64,000 nucleotides of DNA from Lunularia cruciata (GCA_948567375.1 OX419759.1:53049493-53113492), one strand, 5' to 3'. Shown: positions 20,813 to 32,799, counted from the stretch's first letter. Notes: generated by a model not told the origin, from the sequence alone. Numbers and translations are program-made.

Positions 20813-22484
20813 CTTCTCCATTCTCAACTTTCCTAAATCCAATTTTACTCACCCAATTTCATTCTCTTGACCTTGGAGTATGGAGGCAATACAAGCCGTT
20901 TACTTTGTTTCTTTCAACACATCCTATATCAAGGAGTTCACCTTCTTTGCTTCCTCCTTAAAGAGATCTTGAGTCCAAGTCACTTCTTCTAAGAGCTAAC
21001 TCTCTCAAGCTTCCTTGTGTAAATTTTCATGATCATCTTTTGAACCAAGGTAGTATAATCTAAAATATTTGGTTGCTCATGATGGTACTAGGGTAGCATG
21101 AGTTTCACCAACTGCAAAACCAACCCCACCAAGTGAATGACAAAGTGTGCACCCTTTGAAACTTGGCTAACAATGGCTCAACTTGATCCTTCCTCCTTTT
21201 CTTGCAAGACCAGGACTTTTGCATCTTTTGTGATTTGTATTTGAGTCTCTTTGACCTCAAAATCTTTCTTTCTTTCTTCAATTTTGGCCTCATCCTTGTC
21301 TTTGGGCCAAATAACATTTGGAACTTTGGGCCAAAATTTCCTCTCCTTCCTTTGGGTCCTTATCCTTCTTCTCCAAACATGGGGATCAAGGAGTGGGGCT
21401 TGGGGTTTTGAGCTTTAGTACGGTCACCTCCTCCTAGGTTTCACCATCCTTCTCATCATCCTCCTTCTCTTCTTCATGGTCTTAAAATACTAGGAGTTTG
21501 GGGGCAAATTGAGCATCTTCAAAATGATATTCCTCTTCATGGTCCTCCACCCCAACTATAGAGTGAAGGACACTTCTTCTTTGTTGTTTTCTTCCTCCAA
21601 ACCAACTTCTTTCTCCTCTTTGGTTTTGGAGGCCACATCACTGACCAAAGAATTCTTCTTTGCTTGCTTCTTTGTTGGTGTGGCAATCTAGTCCGGTGGT
21701 GCTCATTTCCTCTTTGGCTTGGTATTCACCACCTCTTCCTCCATACACACAAACTTGCTTATCCAAGCAAATTCCAAATCCACCCTCTTGATATTTCTTG
21801 ATCATTGACTTCCTCAAAGGCTAGAAAGCAAAGTAATCCATAATAGGATAATAGCTCAAACATCTCCTATGTTCCTCCTCATTTAACAAACTGAGACCCA
21901 TGTATAAATGGATCATAAAGGAGGCTAGGTAAGTGCCTCTTCTCTCAAGCCAGGACTGTAAATAGAACATGCAAGCCCATTCACAAGCTCACCTTCATAC
22001 ATCCTATGAAAGAAGACTGCTTGGATATTAGTGAAGTAAATTGTCCATTTGTGATGGAACAACTTTGTAACCACTTCTACAATTGCTTGATGGGCTAGGG
22101 CTTATTACTGAGAACTCACCAACCATTGTTGTGATTATGAGGTTCTCCAAGTTGTCCTTGATCTCTTGGGTCAGCTTTTGATCATAGAGCTTGGTGTTAC
22201 TTTTGATCACTCCTATTGAACCTACATCTAGACCAAGGACATTCCTCCAATTCTCTTTTTCCTAGCCCATGGAATTCCCTCTCAATTCCTCACTACTTTT
22301 CTACTTCTAGCTCATGGTCTCATGGATGATCTCAAAATCAGTTGCATCTCAATCCAAGAACAACAATCCCATATGCTTGCTCTGAATTAACTCTCTTCTA
22401 CAATATAATGCCCAAGCATTCGCGGCCAGGGCTTTGGAGGATGGCTTTGTGGGCCTCCCTCATGGGATTTTGAATGAACACCTA
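20813..22484 (-). pseudogene. Large decayed coding remnant, product unknown
   Basis: Minus-strand translation, allowing frame changes, gives coherent protein-like stretches: ALAANAWALYCRREL near 22420, SKHMGLLFLD and DATDFEIIHETM at about 22320-22380, then WRNVLGLDVGSIGVIKSNTK and LYDQKLTQEIKDNLENLII (22028-22250), then DYFAF-PLRKSMIKKYQEGG (about 21800). A Lys/Glu-rich coiled-coil-like end runs to 20813 and probably continues beyond element B at 6676. I do not recognise the family. It is broken by many stops and frameshifts and is probably a structural protein of an old retroelement. Confidence 0.45.
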
Positions 22485-22749
22485 TGAGAACCTAGGTTGA
22501 TGTAGTAGTAGTATAGTCAGTAAGAACAGCTCATTCCCATGAGGATATGGTTTGGAAGTAGCAAGGTGTGAAGAAAAAATGTCACTTTGTCACAAGTCGT
22601 CTATTGTTGCATCCTTATCCTCTTGGAAGAGACAATTCCCAAAAGAGAGTAATATACCGCACAATGGCACAATATAAAAGAGAAGCTCAAACACAAATCA
22701 CATTCACAAAGGATATCACATCAACATGGATCTTGAAGGTGACGGTTCA
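22485..22749 (+). repeat. LTR-like repeat family 4, copy z
   Basis: Collinear with copies at 5068-5324 and 55411-55704: GAACCTAGGTTGATG, GAGGATATGG-TTGGAA, AATGTCACTTTGTCACAAGT, CCTCTTGG, GGCACAATATAAAAG and a terminal CTTGAAGGTGACGGTTCA. TATAAAAG at about 22672 suggests plus-strand promoter orientation. No target-site duplication seen. Confidence 0.5.
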
Positions 22750-23499
22750 TTTCGTACTGAAGATCATCGGCCCCAAAGGTTGATACTCTTGTGCACCATA
22801 TATTATGTACACCAGAGCACAAATGAGAACATTCTATCCTTCCTGGGAGCAGAACTGCAGCTGGGAAGGAAGCCCTTGCATGCTGAACTTCATCTTCCCT
22901 AGTTGTACTCCTAAGCTTGTCTGGACAAATTCCTAGAAATGCTGCATTTGAGCTTATAAGCTTGAAAGTCTCTAGGGGAAACTTAGTGCACAAACACTTT
23001 ACAACTACTGTATATCGGACGAGTGCAGAGTTATCACAGTCACCTCGAATCACTGAGCTGGCATTCTTCTCGTGTGGAACTCTCCACTTTCAAGAACTCT
23101 GAAGAGTCGATCTGCTACTGTTTATTTTCTACCTCAAGAGGTCCAGAACCATCACCTTTAGAACTCTATATTTACCTAAATCCAAAGACTTGGTTTGCTA
23201 CCAAAATTTCAAGACTTCAGAATCATACTGTAGTACGTATGCTGTAGCTTAAGTATATTTGACCCTTGAACTTTCAGGACCGAAATCGACGTTACGTCCG
23301 GCTGAGGCTTAGCAGACCTCATCACATGTGCTATTCTGGTGAGACATCCTCGTCTAGAACAGAACTCGGGCCAGGAAGTTTCTCCAACAGTGGCCAGATG
23401 ACAAAAAGTCTACACAACATACTAGGAAACTCGTGCTCCTCTAAAACGCATAGACTATTAAAAAGGTTATTTATTATAAATCTTCTCTTTTGATTTACT

Positions 23500-23795
23500 A
23501 AAATAAACCTTGTTCATCATACATAAAAACATAAAGAACCCTCTTCCATCCATCTCCCTGTTCTGTCCGCCCTCTCCATCCGTGTCCCCCCTCCCTATCC
23601 CAGTCCGCGGTGTCCGTCCCCACTCTGTCTTTCGTCCCAGGGACAGTATCGGGTACCTAATCCGTACATCCGATCCCGTCCAGTAATATAGGTACTTACC
23701 CTATATAGGAGCGACAATTGTCTTTTAGGGAGAGAAAGGGCGAGCACGTGGAACACATGAATGAAGGATGGGAAGAATAGTCTTTTAAAGATAAT
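23500..23795. other. About 290-bp insertion unique to the GLP1 block
   Basis: In the GLP2 block the sequence runs straight from the TCCTCTTCTAATCTATT equivalent into AGTCAACTTTGTCGC. Here about 290 bases intervene. They include a C/T-rich tract with repeated CCATCC/GTCC blocks (23540-23650) and a short inverted repeat (ATATAGG...CCCTATA at about 23686-23708). No target duplication or transposon ends are evident. It could equally be a deletion in the other copy. Confidence 0.6.
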
Positions 23796-25253
23796 TAGTC
23801 AACTTGGTCGCATTGACCGTGGACTTCACCCATCAAATCATCCCTGTTGGTCCTGTGGTACAAGTCTGTTGTCATAATGGATCATGTTCATCTATATTAA
23901 TCTAGAGAGGGAATTTTGGAGACGAGCAAAATCTCCGACAATTGATGAATGTGATGCATATGTGCGATGTCAAAGTAGCAATATTTAGCTTACTGAGATA
24001 GGACTTCAAATTCTTCTGCTAAAATGGCAAGACTTATTGTTCGGAATCTAGACAAATATATAATAACTCCTTCGAATGCAACAACTTATGGAGAAACGTA
24101 TCAAATTTCCAGATCAAGTTAAATAAATACATGCGTCGATCGTGTCTGTTAAGTAGCCATCTTCAAACTAAAGTTCACGGGTAGCCGTTATTACTACGGG
24201 GATCATCAGCGTTTTAGTTTTTCCTCTCGAACGTGGTGTCACTTTCTGATTAGAAAATAATTCTCTCATGGTGTTACGTTTGGATTCCATAGGCTTTCGA
24301 TGTAACATCAATTCTTCATCATTTTCGAGTAACCAATGGACATCAATTATTCTTTTAGTTTGGATGAAATGTTTATTTTCCCTTGCAGGTGTTGTCACTT
24401 TCTTACGCGGAAAATGCAATCGTATGGTATCATGTATTGGATTCCTACATTCTTAACGTTTACAGAATTAAAAGGAAAATTGAAATTACTCCGAATACCT
24501 ATATCTTCGATACATTGGTTTTAGTTCCCGATATATTGACTGAAACATGCACACTTAACATACCAATTTTGTAAGGTTAAAATCATGACATATTGTTGCT
24601 TGCAGCAATAAAAGTCAGTGGTTGTTCGTTCTTTCGCTTTATCTATTCTGAATGACATGATGTACATGACATGGAAAACATCGGGATGGTGTATCGAAAT
24701 GGATTCCATACATCATAACTTGGAGACAAGAAAGCAAGTCGGAAGCGGGAACGGGAAATTACTTTGGGTTATGGAAAGGAAACAATTCTGAATGGATATC
24801 CGGCAAGAGACTGGGTACTTCACAAATGGTTCAACTTGGCGAGTGAACTTTCCTGGGAACGAATTGAATGGTATATGATTTAATGGAATCTGAAATGGAT
24901 GATCGATCATAATGCAGTCGACAAAGTTCACATAGAAAGTAGGTTCACTAATAGCCAGGTGTTGATCCTTGAGAGACAACTGATATGACTTTACAGCAAT
25001 GGATCTGGAGTAACCTAGAATCGGAGCTCTTCAAACCGAGGCTAGTTAAGGGCATATTGTTGCGATGCAGGGGAGTTCTAGCGTGAAGACTTGTAGCACA
25101 CGGGATCGAGGTGGACTTTGTGATTTCACTTCAGTTTCTGTATCCTTCGATTGTACAGTTGTACATCGCTTTTAGGCAAATTTCCTCCACCCACCATCGA
25201 GACTAAGACTGAGACTAAGCTCAACTGCAGCACCCCAAGCAATCCGTTCGCCG

Positions 25254-25260
25254 TATATAA
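25254..25260 (+). promoter_or_regulatory. TATA box of GLP1
   Basis: TATATAA in the context GTTCGCCGTATATAACG, about 270 bases before the ATG. The same context is conserved upstream of GLP2 (43679-43685, minus). In truncated copy 3 it reads CACCATATATAATG. Confidence 0.6.
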
Positions 25261-25529
25261 CGAGGTATGGAACTGAGTTCCAACCAGTTCGAAATTCAAA
25301 CCTTAGCCTGAGGTGTCCTTATCAATTACTGCTCCCCGAGGGATCTGTAAGTCGCGCATTCACTCTTTCAGTGCTGACGACCGTCTGTTTCCATCTGGAA
25401 AAGTTGAATTCATCACAGAGTTTCTTGTAATTCGTACGTCGCTAGTGATCTGAGGCAAGGGAGCGAAAGAAGGCGAACAGGTACCAGCGGGACTTCAGAA
25501 ATTCTACCGTTACCTGTCCCATCACTCTT

Positions 25530-26249
25530 ATGGCAAATAAAACTGCACATGATGAACGGGCAGCAGGGAATATCATGACCTACTTATTTCTTGCTATGGT
25601 TGCCATTGCGAGTCTGACGTCCTTGCCACAGGTTCATGCATCCGATCCTGACCCACTTCAGGACTTTTGCATTGCTGATCTCGTTGCTGGACAGACAGTG
25701 AATGGTTTCCCGTGCAAATCCACCCTGCTTGCAACTAGTGAAGATTTCGCATTCTCTGGACTTGCCAATGCTGCAAACATTTCAGCTCAAAATCCATCCA
25801 ATGGAACTGCAACGTTGGCTTTTGTCCGCGAGTGGCCTGCACTTAATACGCTGGGCCTGTCTCTAGTTCGATTGGACATTAATCCAGGTGGAATCATACC
25901 GCCTCATACTCACAACTTAGCCACGGAAATTCTTTACTGTCTGGAAGGTGAAATTTACACCGGATTCGTCACCAACAACTTCGGAAATGACGGTGCTATA
26001 GTTAACAAACTGTACGCAAAGGTGGTGAAGAAAGGAGAGGCTTTCATTTTCCCCCGAGGATTGCTACACTTCCAGCTGAACAAGGGGACGGTGCCTGCAG
26101 CCAGTTTGAACGTGTTGAACAGTCAGAATCCTGGCATCCAGTTGATGCCTCTGGCATTATTTGGTGCTGGAGCCGATCCGGAGCTGCTGAAGAAGTCATT
26201 TCTCATGAACGACGAGGAGGTTGCTACGCTTGTCTCCCGTTTTACTTGA
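25530..26249 (+). CDS. GLP1: germin-like protein (secreted cupin)
   Basis: A 239-residue germin-like protein: a secreted, manganese-binding single-domain cupin of the plant cell wall. Family members act as superoxide dismutases, oxalate oxidases or structural and defence proteins; which applies here cannot be read from the sequence. Residues 1-37 form a signal peptide (hydrophobic 17-31, likely cleavage after HA37). Cys47 and Cys62 are the conserved disulfide pair. Cupin box 1 (GIIPPHTHNLATEIL) supplies ligands His126, His128 and Glu133; box 2 (GEAFIFPRGLLHFQLN) supplies His180. Asn83 (NIS) and Asn91 (NGT) are N-glycosylation sequons. The length is typical or slightly long because of a 15-residue extension before Met16, an alternative start. 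There is no intron in the frame. It differs from GLP2 at 9 residues. Confidence 0.96.
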   Translation: MANKTAHDERAAGNIMTYLFLAMVAIASLTSLPQVHASDPDPLQDFCIADLVAGQTVNGFPCKSTLLATSEDFAFSGLANAANISAQNPSNGTATLAFVREWPALNTLGLSLVRLDINPGGIIPPHTHNLATEILYCLEGEIYTGFVTNNFGNDGAIVNKLYAKVVKKGEAFIFPRGLLHFQLNKGTVPAASLNVLNSQNPGIQLMPLALFGAGADPELLKKSFLMNDEEVATLVSRFT

Positions 26250-26578
26250 CGGACAGAGCTCTGTTCTCAATGGACCAATCAGTGAGCTATAAGAAGATGA
26301 ATTGGACGCTACGCTCATCTCCTGGTTTTCTTGACCGACACAGAGCTGTGACTCTGTTCTTAATGCGCCAATCAGTGGTCCACAAGAAACTGAACTCGAC
26401 GTCTGTGTACTTGTCAACAAATTGGGTGTGATCATGATTAGTGAAGGGGCAACTTCGTTATTGATACATCATGATCATTTTGATGTATCAAGCATTTACT
26501 GTCAGCAAGACATCTGAGCATAGAAGGCTAGTATGGAACTCACCAGTTTTTTAGAAGAGACTTTATTTCTTATCGTCA

Positions 26579-26584
26579 AATAAA
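26579..26584 (+). terminator. Polyadenylation signal of GLP1
   Basis: AATAAA about 330 bases after the stop codon. The same hexamer with identical flanks (GTCAAATAAAGTTTCCGGACGTA) is conserved downstream of GLP2. Confidence 0.5.
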
Positions 26585-27235
26585 GTTTCCGGACGTATCT
26601 TTCTGTGGCATGGATGAGGAATTACTACAAATTGGATATATTGTAGAGTAATAATGACCTTTATGCCCTTTGTTCAGATCGTGACTTATATTATCGAGGT
26701 CATATACATGTTGCAATTGGCACGTCTAGATCTGTAACAGCATGGAGTTTGTTCTTTGAGCTCATACAATGGTAGGAAATTTGTCATATACTAGAAATGA
26801 TTAATCAAAACCTTTCTTCTGAGGGAATACCAAAACCTTCTTATATATGTTTATTATATGATTATCTGTACTGATTAATGATTGAGTAACTAGTCTATGA
26901 GTAGTTAGACTGCCTAACATCAACTGGGAGCATGGAATCGCAGAGAGAACAATTTACACGCAAGCAGGCACTAATATGAACAGAAAGTAGATATCTCCCG
27001 GAGTCATAGCAAGATAAAGAAAAAGGAACTTACCAAGGTAAGTCCAAATTCTAACGAATTGGTCATCTGGGCTAGGACCAAACAACAGGATTGATTTAAA
27101 TAACACACCAAAGGAAATGTGAATGTTTTCAACTGTTGATTTGAAACAGAGCAAAATTCAGTGAATTGGAGGATGACCATGAGTCCAGTTATTTCAGCGT
27201 CCGTCATGGGACAAGAGTTCTCAACAGCTCAGGGT

Positions 27236-27399
27236 CAACCCAGGCAGAAGATTATGCTCTCTCCAGGATGCCTCTCGTTTATTAGGATCTTACCGTCGCC
27301 AAGCTTTAACTACTTTGTCAACCCAGGCAGAAGATTATTCTCCAGGATGGATCTCGTTTATTAGGATCTTACCATCGATCGCCAAGCTTTAACTACTGT
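27236..27399. repeat. 83-bp tandem duplication downstream of GLP1
   Basis: CAACCCAGGCAGAAGATTAT through GCCAAGCTTTAACTACT occurs twice (27236-27318, 27319-27399) with a few differences. The GLP2 block has a single unit, so the duplication is specific to the GLP1 copy and postdates the block duplication, unless one unit was lost in GLP2. Confidence 0.85.
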
Positions 27400-27455
27400 A
27401 CGCTGGCTATCATCGTCACTTTAGCCTCTACTTTAGAGAAACTCATGAATGTGTG

Positions 27456-28063
27456 GAGCGAGTCATCTCACCTTTTCTCTTAACGTAACAGCTTTTATAC
27501 ATTGCATCATACTCATTGAGCTACACAGAGCATAGGTTTTCACATGAGGGGCACCTGTTTTTATTGCCACCCATCACGGGCACCCTACTATTCCAGACAT
27601 CTCTCTGATCACTCCAGATTTAGCCAAGACAGGCAAGTATCGTTTCTTCCCTTTCCATACTTTGTTTCCCTAGACTCTAGTAAGTTTCAGGTGGAGCTGA
27701 GTGAGTGTATGCACACTCACACCCTTTCTAGCATCATGTCTTTAGATAGAGCTAGTATCCTCTCTTATATGATTAAAAGTGAATTGGAGTGTGGATTTAG
27801 GCTTCCCTTTGATCGAGGACTTTCCTTTCACATTAGAGGAGCTCATCACATCCCTTTGGATTTGGCTAGGCCTACCACATCCAACACTCTTGGCCATATC
27901 AGACCAATGCCCATGTCAGTCTACATTTGACATGGAATGCATCCAAATCCTACATAGTGCCATTGAAGGAGAGCCTACCCAAGTCCATGATATCATTAGA
28001 GATATGGTGGCCTAGGTCCTACACACTACTTGCTCACAAGTTCAGATTGAGCAATTGATATCA
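27456..28063. other. No recognisable gene (open frame at 27544-27930)
   Basis: A plus-strand frame of 128 codons (27544-27930) is the longest here. It lacks any recognised domain and has no relative in the window. It begins with CFYCHPSRAPYYSRH, and after a frame change continues (27779-28015) into DMECIQILHSAIEGEPTQVHDIIRDMVA, so it may be a decayed coding remnant. It is bounded by the end of the GLP1 block and the start of the B2 LTR. Confidence 0.3.
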
Positions 28064-28750
28064 TGTGAGCTGGCCTGTCTCTTAAACCTGAGCGTAGTGC
28101 ACCATGGGCTAAGAAGGCAAAGAACCAAAACTCAATCACACTCCTCCAAGGTGAGAACTCCAAAGCACTTCCAAGACTCAAGCCATTGCTCACTAAAGAA
28201 CTCAATCAGAGAGCGACTATTGCAAATGAAAACATGATGAGTATCTTTTCATCCTTAGCTTATATACTTGTGAAATAATTACACAAAAAAGTTACTAATT
28301 ACTAAAGTAGTTCAAGTTATTAGGCTAAAATTTATAGAAATTCAAAAGCCTAGAGGGGTATCCATAAACATGTGAATAATTCCATGTTTATGGAGGAGAT
28401 GGTTTTCTCATCATTTACTAACTAACTGAAGGATTATTTCACATGGGCTATCCTTGGACTATAGAAAAATTTGCACCAATAAGCCTTGTGTGCCCAAGAG
28501 TTCTCAACTCTTTCCTCACCTTCAAATATCTATGAAAATACTTAATCAATATGCTAGAAGAAAAATTAGTGATACCCACTCTTTTACCTTTCTCTACAAT
28601 ATAATCACATCTATCTTGGCTATAACTAACTCTAGCTAATCATAGTTAATATAAAAGCTTGCTTTAACTCTATATATTAATATCTCTCAATTACTTGCAA
28701 CACCAAACTAAATATCATAATATAGCATGCATACACCAAGAGGTGTTACA
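28064..28750 (-). repeat. Element B-family LTR (copy B2)
   Basis: Starts TGTGAGCTGGCC and ends AGGTGTTACA. It aligns throughout with the two LTRs of element B, though more diverged (CAATCAGAGAGCGACTATTGC for AATGAGAGAGAGATAGTTGC, for example). It is the 3' LTR of a minus-strand element whose remaining internal part is directly to the right. Confidence 0.88.
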
Positions 28751-29357
28751 TTTATCTTTGAACTAAAATTTCACTTTGTCCTTGGAATGAAAGTCTCCCT
28801 ACCTTTTAGGATATAACTTTAACCTGCCATGGTTAATCCAATCATTGAGATCATACGTGCAATTGCCCGACACATTCTCCACTATGAAAGGTCCAAAGTA
28901 CTTATGTAAGAACCTTTGTTATACACTCTTGAATTGAATGGAATCAAACAATATTACCCAATCACCTTCTTGTTGTTGTACTTCTTATCATAGCTCCCCT
29001 TTTTTTTCCTTTGGGTTTGTTCCACTTGAACCATAGGAATTGCTCTGGCCTCTTCCAATCCATGAGTTGATCCTTCTTTGACATGGAATTGATTCTTCCT
29101 TGACTTTTTAGCATCACCTCCTTGTGTCTTCTTGAGTTTACTATGTATGCTTTGGAAATTAATAAGATCAAAGTGAATAGATAAAGTAGATTCAATACTA
29201 TATACCAAATGAAATGGAGAGTATCCAATGGATGTCTTCATTGTTGTCCTATATTCCCATAGAATCGCATGAATTCTCTTGTCCCATTGATGTTTAACCC
29301 CTCTCTATTTCTAAATCTTTGGCCAACATCGTGCACAAGGTCTAATTAATTCTCTAT
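28751..29357 (-). pseudogene. Truncated B2 integrase end
   Basis: Minus-strand remnant aligned with B's integrase end: MKTSIGYSPFHLVYSIESTL, HFDLINFQSIHSKLKKTQGGDAKKSRK, then VEQTQRKKKGSYDKK. The N-terminal part ends at about 29357 (GTGCACAAGGTCTAATTAATTCTCT), where homology with B stops sharply. The rest of the element and its 5' LTR are missing, so a deletion or later rearrangement removed them. Confidence 0.85.
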
Positions 29358-29655
29358 GTAGTACAAGAGGTACCTCTTTCCCTACCCCAACCACCCCATA
29401 TAGCTACACCTCAAACATACCTCCAAAGCAGGTTGCTAATGAACCACCACAAAAGGCTTTGCCTCCCAAGCAGAATCCACACACTAGCATGTGTTATAAT
29501 TATGGAGCACTTGGCCGCTATGCATCAAGTTGTCTTGAATCCTAAAGTAGCTTTGCTTTGAAGATGTTGGTGACCATTTAAGTAGACAATTTTAAGTATA
29601 ATTTTTTGTGTGGTAATTATTGAGCTCCAAGCCACATGAGGTCATCTTGTCCTCA
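29358..29655 (+). pseudogene. Gag remnant with two zinc knuckles
   Basis: One plus-strand frame holds two CX2CX4HX4C-spaced motifs: CYNYGALGRYASSC (29492-29533) and CGNY-(stop)-APSHMRSSC (29609-29650). In both, the second Cys position is Tyr; in the first, His is Arg. Two TAA stops lie between them. The spacing and the flanking CP suggest a gag or ORF1 nucleocapsid with tandem knuckles from a different retroelement than A-D. It starts at the point where B2 breaks off. Confidence 0.55.
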
Positions 29656-31209
29656 CCCTCCTATCCCAAGACTCCTATAAGGTTAGTACCCTTCCCTCTT
29701 CATGCTAAAGAAGATACATATGTTCATTGCATGAGCCTAGAGGAGGTAAATGCAGACTCTATTGGATGAGGATAGATGGCCTGATTTGGAGGTAAATCAA
29801 CTAACAACACATTCAGCCAAGCAACTAGCCAATTCCCCTGGTGTCTTCTCCTTCTTTCTTCTCAGCTCATGAATCATGATGAAGTCCATCAATTCTCAAT
29901 TCCAGAGCAAGACCCCAAATGTTTGCTCTAGATCACTATAGTCCTATAGTAAATAGCACATTATTTTAATACAAGAGATCTAAGAATGGCCGCTATAATC
30001 TTTTTGTATGTTCTTGGTATAGACACCATGTTTCTCCATGGTCTTTTCTTAGCGCTTAAGCATGATTTGATCAACAAAAGAAAATTTTGAAGAAATGGGA
30101 GCACCACATAGAGGTTTTCTTTCTTCCCAAACCACTCCTTCTAGAAATTTTCTACTCCTATATCAAATTCTGAGCACTAAATGATTACACATTTAGTGTT
30201 CATATATCATTTAGTGTTCAAACAAATCGTATTTCATTTATCTTTCTCTAAAAATATAAAAAAAGGAGTTTGTGCACCAATATTGGCCATAAAAGGTCCA
30301 AGCCACAACAAATGAGATGCAATGTGACTTAGTTTGAGCATAATAATCTAACCAACTATTTAGAAAGCAAGAGGACCAAGTACTCCAAAGAACTTCATAA
30401 CAAACTCTGAACTAAAAGATGTTGCTACACTTTGTGTCAAATATGTAAATCCATGGATGAATCCCCACCACATTAAAAATCTATCCATGTCATCAATGTC
30501 ATCTTTGTCACTTCATTCTTCCAAACCCAACTCTCAATATTCAAACCCTTCATTTTCAGTCCACTCTTTTTGTAAGACTTGGATTCAAAGAAAATTTGAT
30601 TTCTTTATTTCTACTCAAATGAGATTGAGAGTACTTAAGTGCAGCATTGTGAGATCTTTCACAGTGTAGCTCTTTACTTGCACCACTCTCTCCCATTATC
30701 CTATCCCATATTTTCATCATAAACCCGGTGAAATCTCTCAACAACTCTTCTCATTCCAATTTCCTTCCCAATAATTCTTATCAAACCTGATGGACTCCCA
30801 AGAAACCACAACTCTAATGTCATTGGGAAAATTTTCTTCTTGGATTCAATTTTCCCGCAATAAAATTTGCTATCAATGCATCAAGTGCACCATCAAGAAA
30901 TCAAGAAGTCATCATTCAAATATGTCATTGTGTGAAAACTATCTCCATGTATATTTTTTAATTTGATCTCAAATCCTCCATTGATGAAAGGCAAAGACTA
31001 CATGTCATATGGTTCAAATCTTGCCTATCATTGAGTTCAATCACATCACATCACAAGCCAAGAGTACCATGTCAGTAATTTCAAATGGACTTCATTAATG
31101 AGTGCTAATTAAAAATTTTATGGAAACACCACATAACCCATCAAATTTTATGACTCACCCTTTTCATTTCACATGAGATTTTACAGCTATGGACCACCTC
31201 CCATAAAGC
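29656..31209. other. No recognisable gene
   Basis: AT-rich sequence with only short open frames (maximum about 70 codons) and no motif I recognise. Short local duplications occur (for example TTTAGTGTTCA-ATATCATTTAGTGTTCA at about 30200). It ends at the insertion site of element C. Confidence 0.4.
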
Positions 31210-31214
31210 TTAAC
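31210..31214. repeat. Target-site duplication TTAAC, left of element C
   Basis: Exact match to 36844-36848. Confidence 0.92.
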
Positions 31215-31630
31215 TGTAACAATATGGAGTTTAGCGATGAAATGAGTCGGGCTTACGAAGTAGAGAATAAGAAAAAATAGCCTAGAATATTCTAGAAGCA
31301 TCTAAGAAGCTTCTTGGGAAGCTTCCCAACTAGTTAACTTGCGCCCTAAGCTTCTAGAAGGAAGTTTCTAGAAGCTTCTAACTAGCTTAGCTTGCACGCC
31401 AAGTAGGCGGCTTCTAGGAGGAAGCTTCTTGAGAAGTTTCCTAGTTAACTTGGCTTGCACTCCAAGAAAGCGGCTCAAGGAAGCTTCTTGAGAAGTTTCA
31501 AGGGTCTTGTATGCTACCTATAAATACCAAAGGCGAAGCTCATGCTAGGCATTCGTATTTTTCACTCATTCAAGTGTCCCAATGTGAGTTTCCATTATCC
31601 TATTTCTCTCCTTGGATTCAGTCTTTTACA
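31215..31630 (+). repeat. Element C 5' LTR
   Basis: TGTAACAATATGG to TCTTTTACA. It includes GAAGTTTCTAGAAGCTTC at 31361-31378, a perfectly phased run of four alternating GAA/TTC units (heat-shock-element pattern), further GAAGCTTC palindromes, and TATAAAT at 31519-31525. It lacks 9 bases present in the 3' LTR near 31350. Confidence 0.93.
31361..31525 (+). promoter_or_regulatory. Heat-shock-element-like array and TATA box, element C 5' LTR
   Basis: GAA-nn-TTC-nn-GAA-nn-TTC at 31361-31378, plus GAAGCTTC palindromes at about 31421 and 31481, and TATAAAT at 31519-31525. The spacing matches the binding pattern of heat-shock factor (nGAAnnTTCn). Function is inferred only. Confidence 0.45.
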
Positions 31631-31631
31631 T

Positions 31632-31643
31632 TGGTATCAGAGC
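31632..31643 (+). other. Primer-binding site of element C (tRNA-iMet)
   Basis: TGGTATCAGAGC, one base after the LTR end, identical to element A. Confidence 0.93.
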
Positions 31644-31901
31644 AGGAATGGGATGGATGGAATTTATGGATCACCAAATCCACTTCCGCCAAACCATTGG
31701 AACTTTCATGTCCTGATATTACCAAAGCATTATTTCACACAATTCATCACCTTGCGCTTTGGGCAAGATTTTTTACATATGATCACTGTGTCAGAGGAAC
31801 CCTTGATACTTCCAATTGTAACTTATGGAGAACGGTGGACGTGTTGTATCTATGAGTTAATCAACTAGAAAAATTGAGGGTAGAGGAATAGAGTAGTAGC
31901 G

Positions 31902-32799
31902 ATGGTGGCAATACCGGATGTTATCCTTGCAATGCAACAACAAATCGAGCATCTTACTCGATTGTTGAATGAACAAGACCAGCAACGACGAGAACAGATA
32001 GACAGAGCGCCAGTTCGAGATGGAGAAGATCACATTCGATTTCTGAAACCCAAGGTGTTTGAAGGCAAGAATCTTCCAGGCACAGTGGAGAATTTTGTGT
32101 TTGACTGTGAACGTTACTTTGAAGCCACAAATCTTCAAGACGAGCAGAAACAAATTCTCTTGGCTTCTAGCCAATTGGATGGCGTGGCAAAATTTTGGTG
32201 GCAACTCCAAGTAGAAAGAGCTGAACGACAAATTTTTACACCGATTTTGACTTGGGCAAAATTCAAAAGATGCAATACTTGGTCGATTTCAAACTATAAA
32301 TGCCACCCGAGCCGCACGAGATAAATTGGCGGAGTTGAGGCAGATTGGCTCAATGAGAAACTACATCAAACAATTTCAGAACATCATCATGCAAATTCTA
32401 GATATCCAAGAAGGTGAAGTTCTGGATTGAGTTGTGCGAGGATTGAAGTCACGAACCAAATTGGAGGTGACCATGCAAGAGCTACAAAATATAGAAGAAG
32501 CTATGCAATTGGCTGAGCGTTTTGATTCCTTGGTTGCAACAACTTGGTCTCGACCTCGACCTACACAAAGCCTACCAGTACACTATGCGCAAGTAGAAGA
32601 ACCGGTACCAATGGAGATTGATGTTATCCAATGAAGACCACTTGGCACAACATATAGAGAAAGATTACGACAAAATAGAGGTTGCTTTTATTATTGCCAA
32701 GTTGGACATTGCATTCCTTAATGGAATGGATGACCTTGACAAGTTGCCCAGATGGAGTTTGTGGAACAGAATGATCAGGGAAACAAAGAATCCCAGTAG
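31902..32799 (+). pseudogene. Element C gag (broken)
   Basis: ATG at 31902 opens MVAIPDVILAMQQQIEHLTR, a coiled N-terminus, then DHIRFLKPKVFEGKNLPGTVENFVFDCERYFEA and the capsid core. A single-base insertion near 32270 shifts the frame; the later part (ELRQIGS, EVTMQELQNIEEAMQLAERFDS) continues in the shifted frame and carries TGA at 32428-32430 and 32632-32634, both where element D has CGA. The zinc knuckle has lost its second Cys (CFYYCQVGHC). It ends at TAG 32797-32799 within the frameshift hairpin. Confidence 0.9.

Larger units (their letters stand above)
22780..27455 (+). repeat. GLP1 block: left arm of a large inverted duplication
   Basis: This whole segment (GLP1 with about 2.7 kb upstream and 1.2 kb downstream) matches the reverse complement of about 41530-45425. 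Matching landmarks are GAGTACGAC/GTTGTACTC at the outer end, AACAGAACTCGGGCCAGGAA, the poly-Ser-rich upstream region, the GLP gene, the polyadenylation signal and the CGTACGCTGGCTATC end. The coding region is most alike. The flanks differ by several indels, including about 290 bp extra here at 23500-23795. Confidence 0.88.

Noticed and set aside
22721-23053. 110-codon minus-strand frame overlapping the left end of the GLP1 block
   Set aside because: Not preserved in the inverted copy at 45.1-45.4 kb and has no domain. A chance frame.
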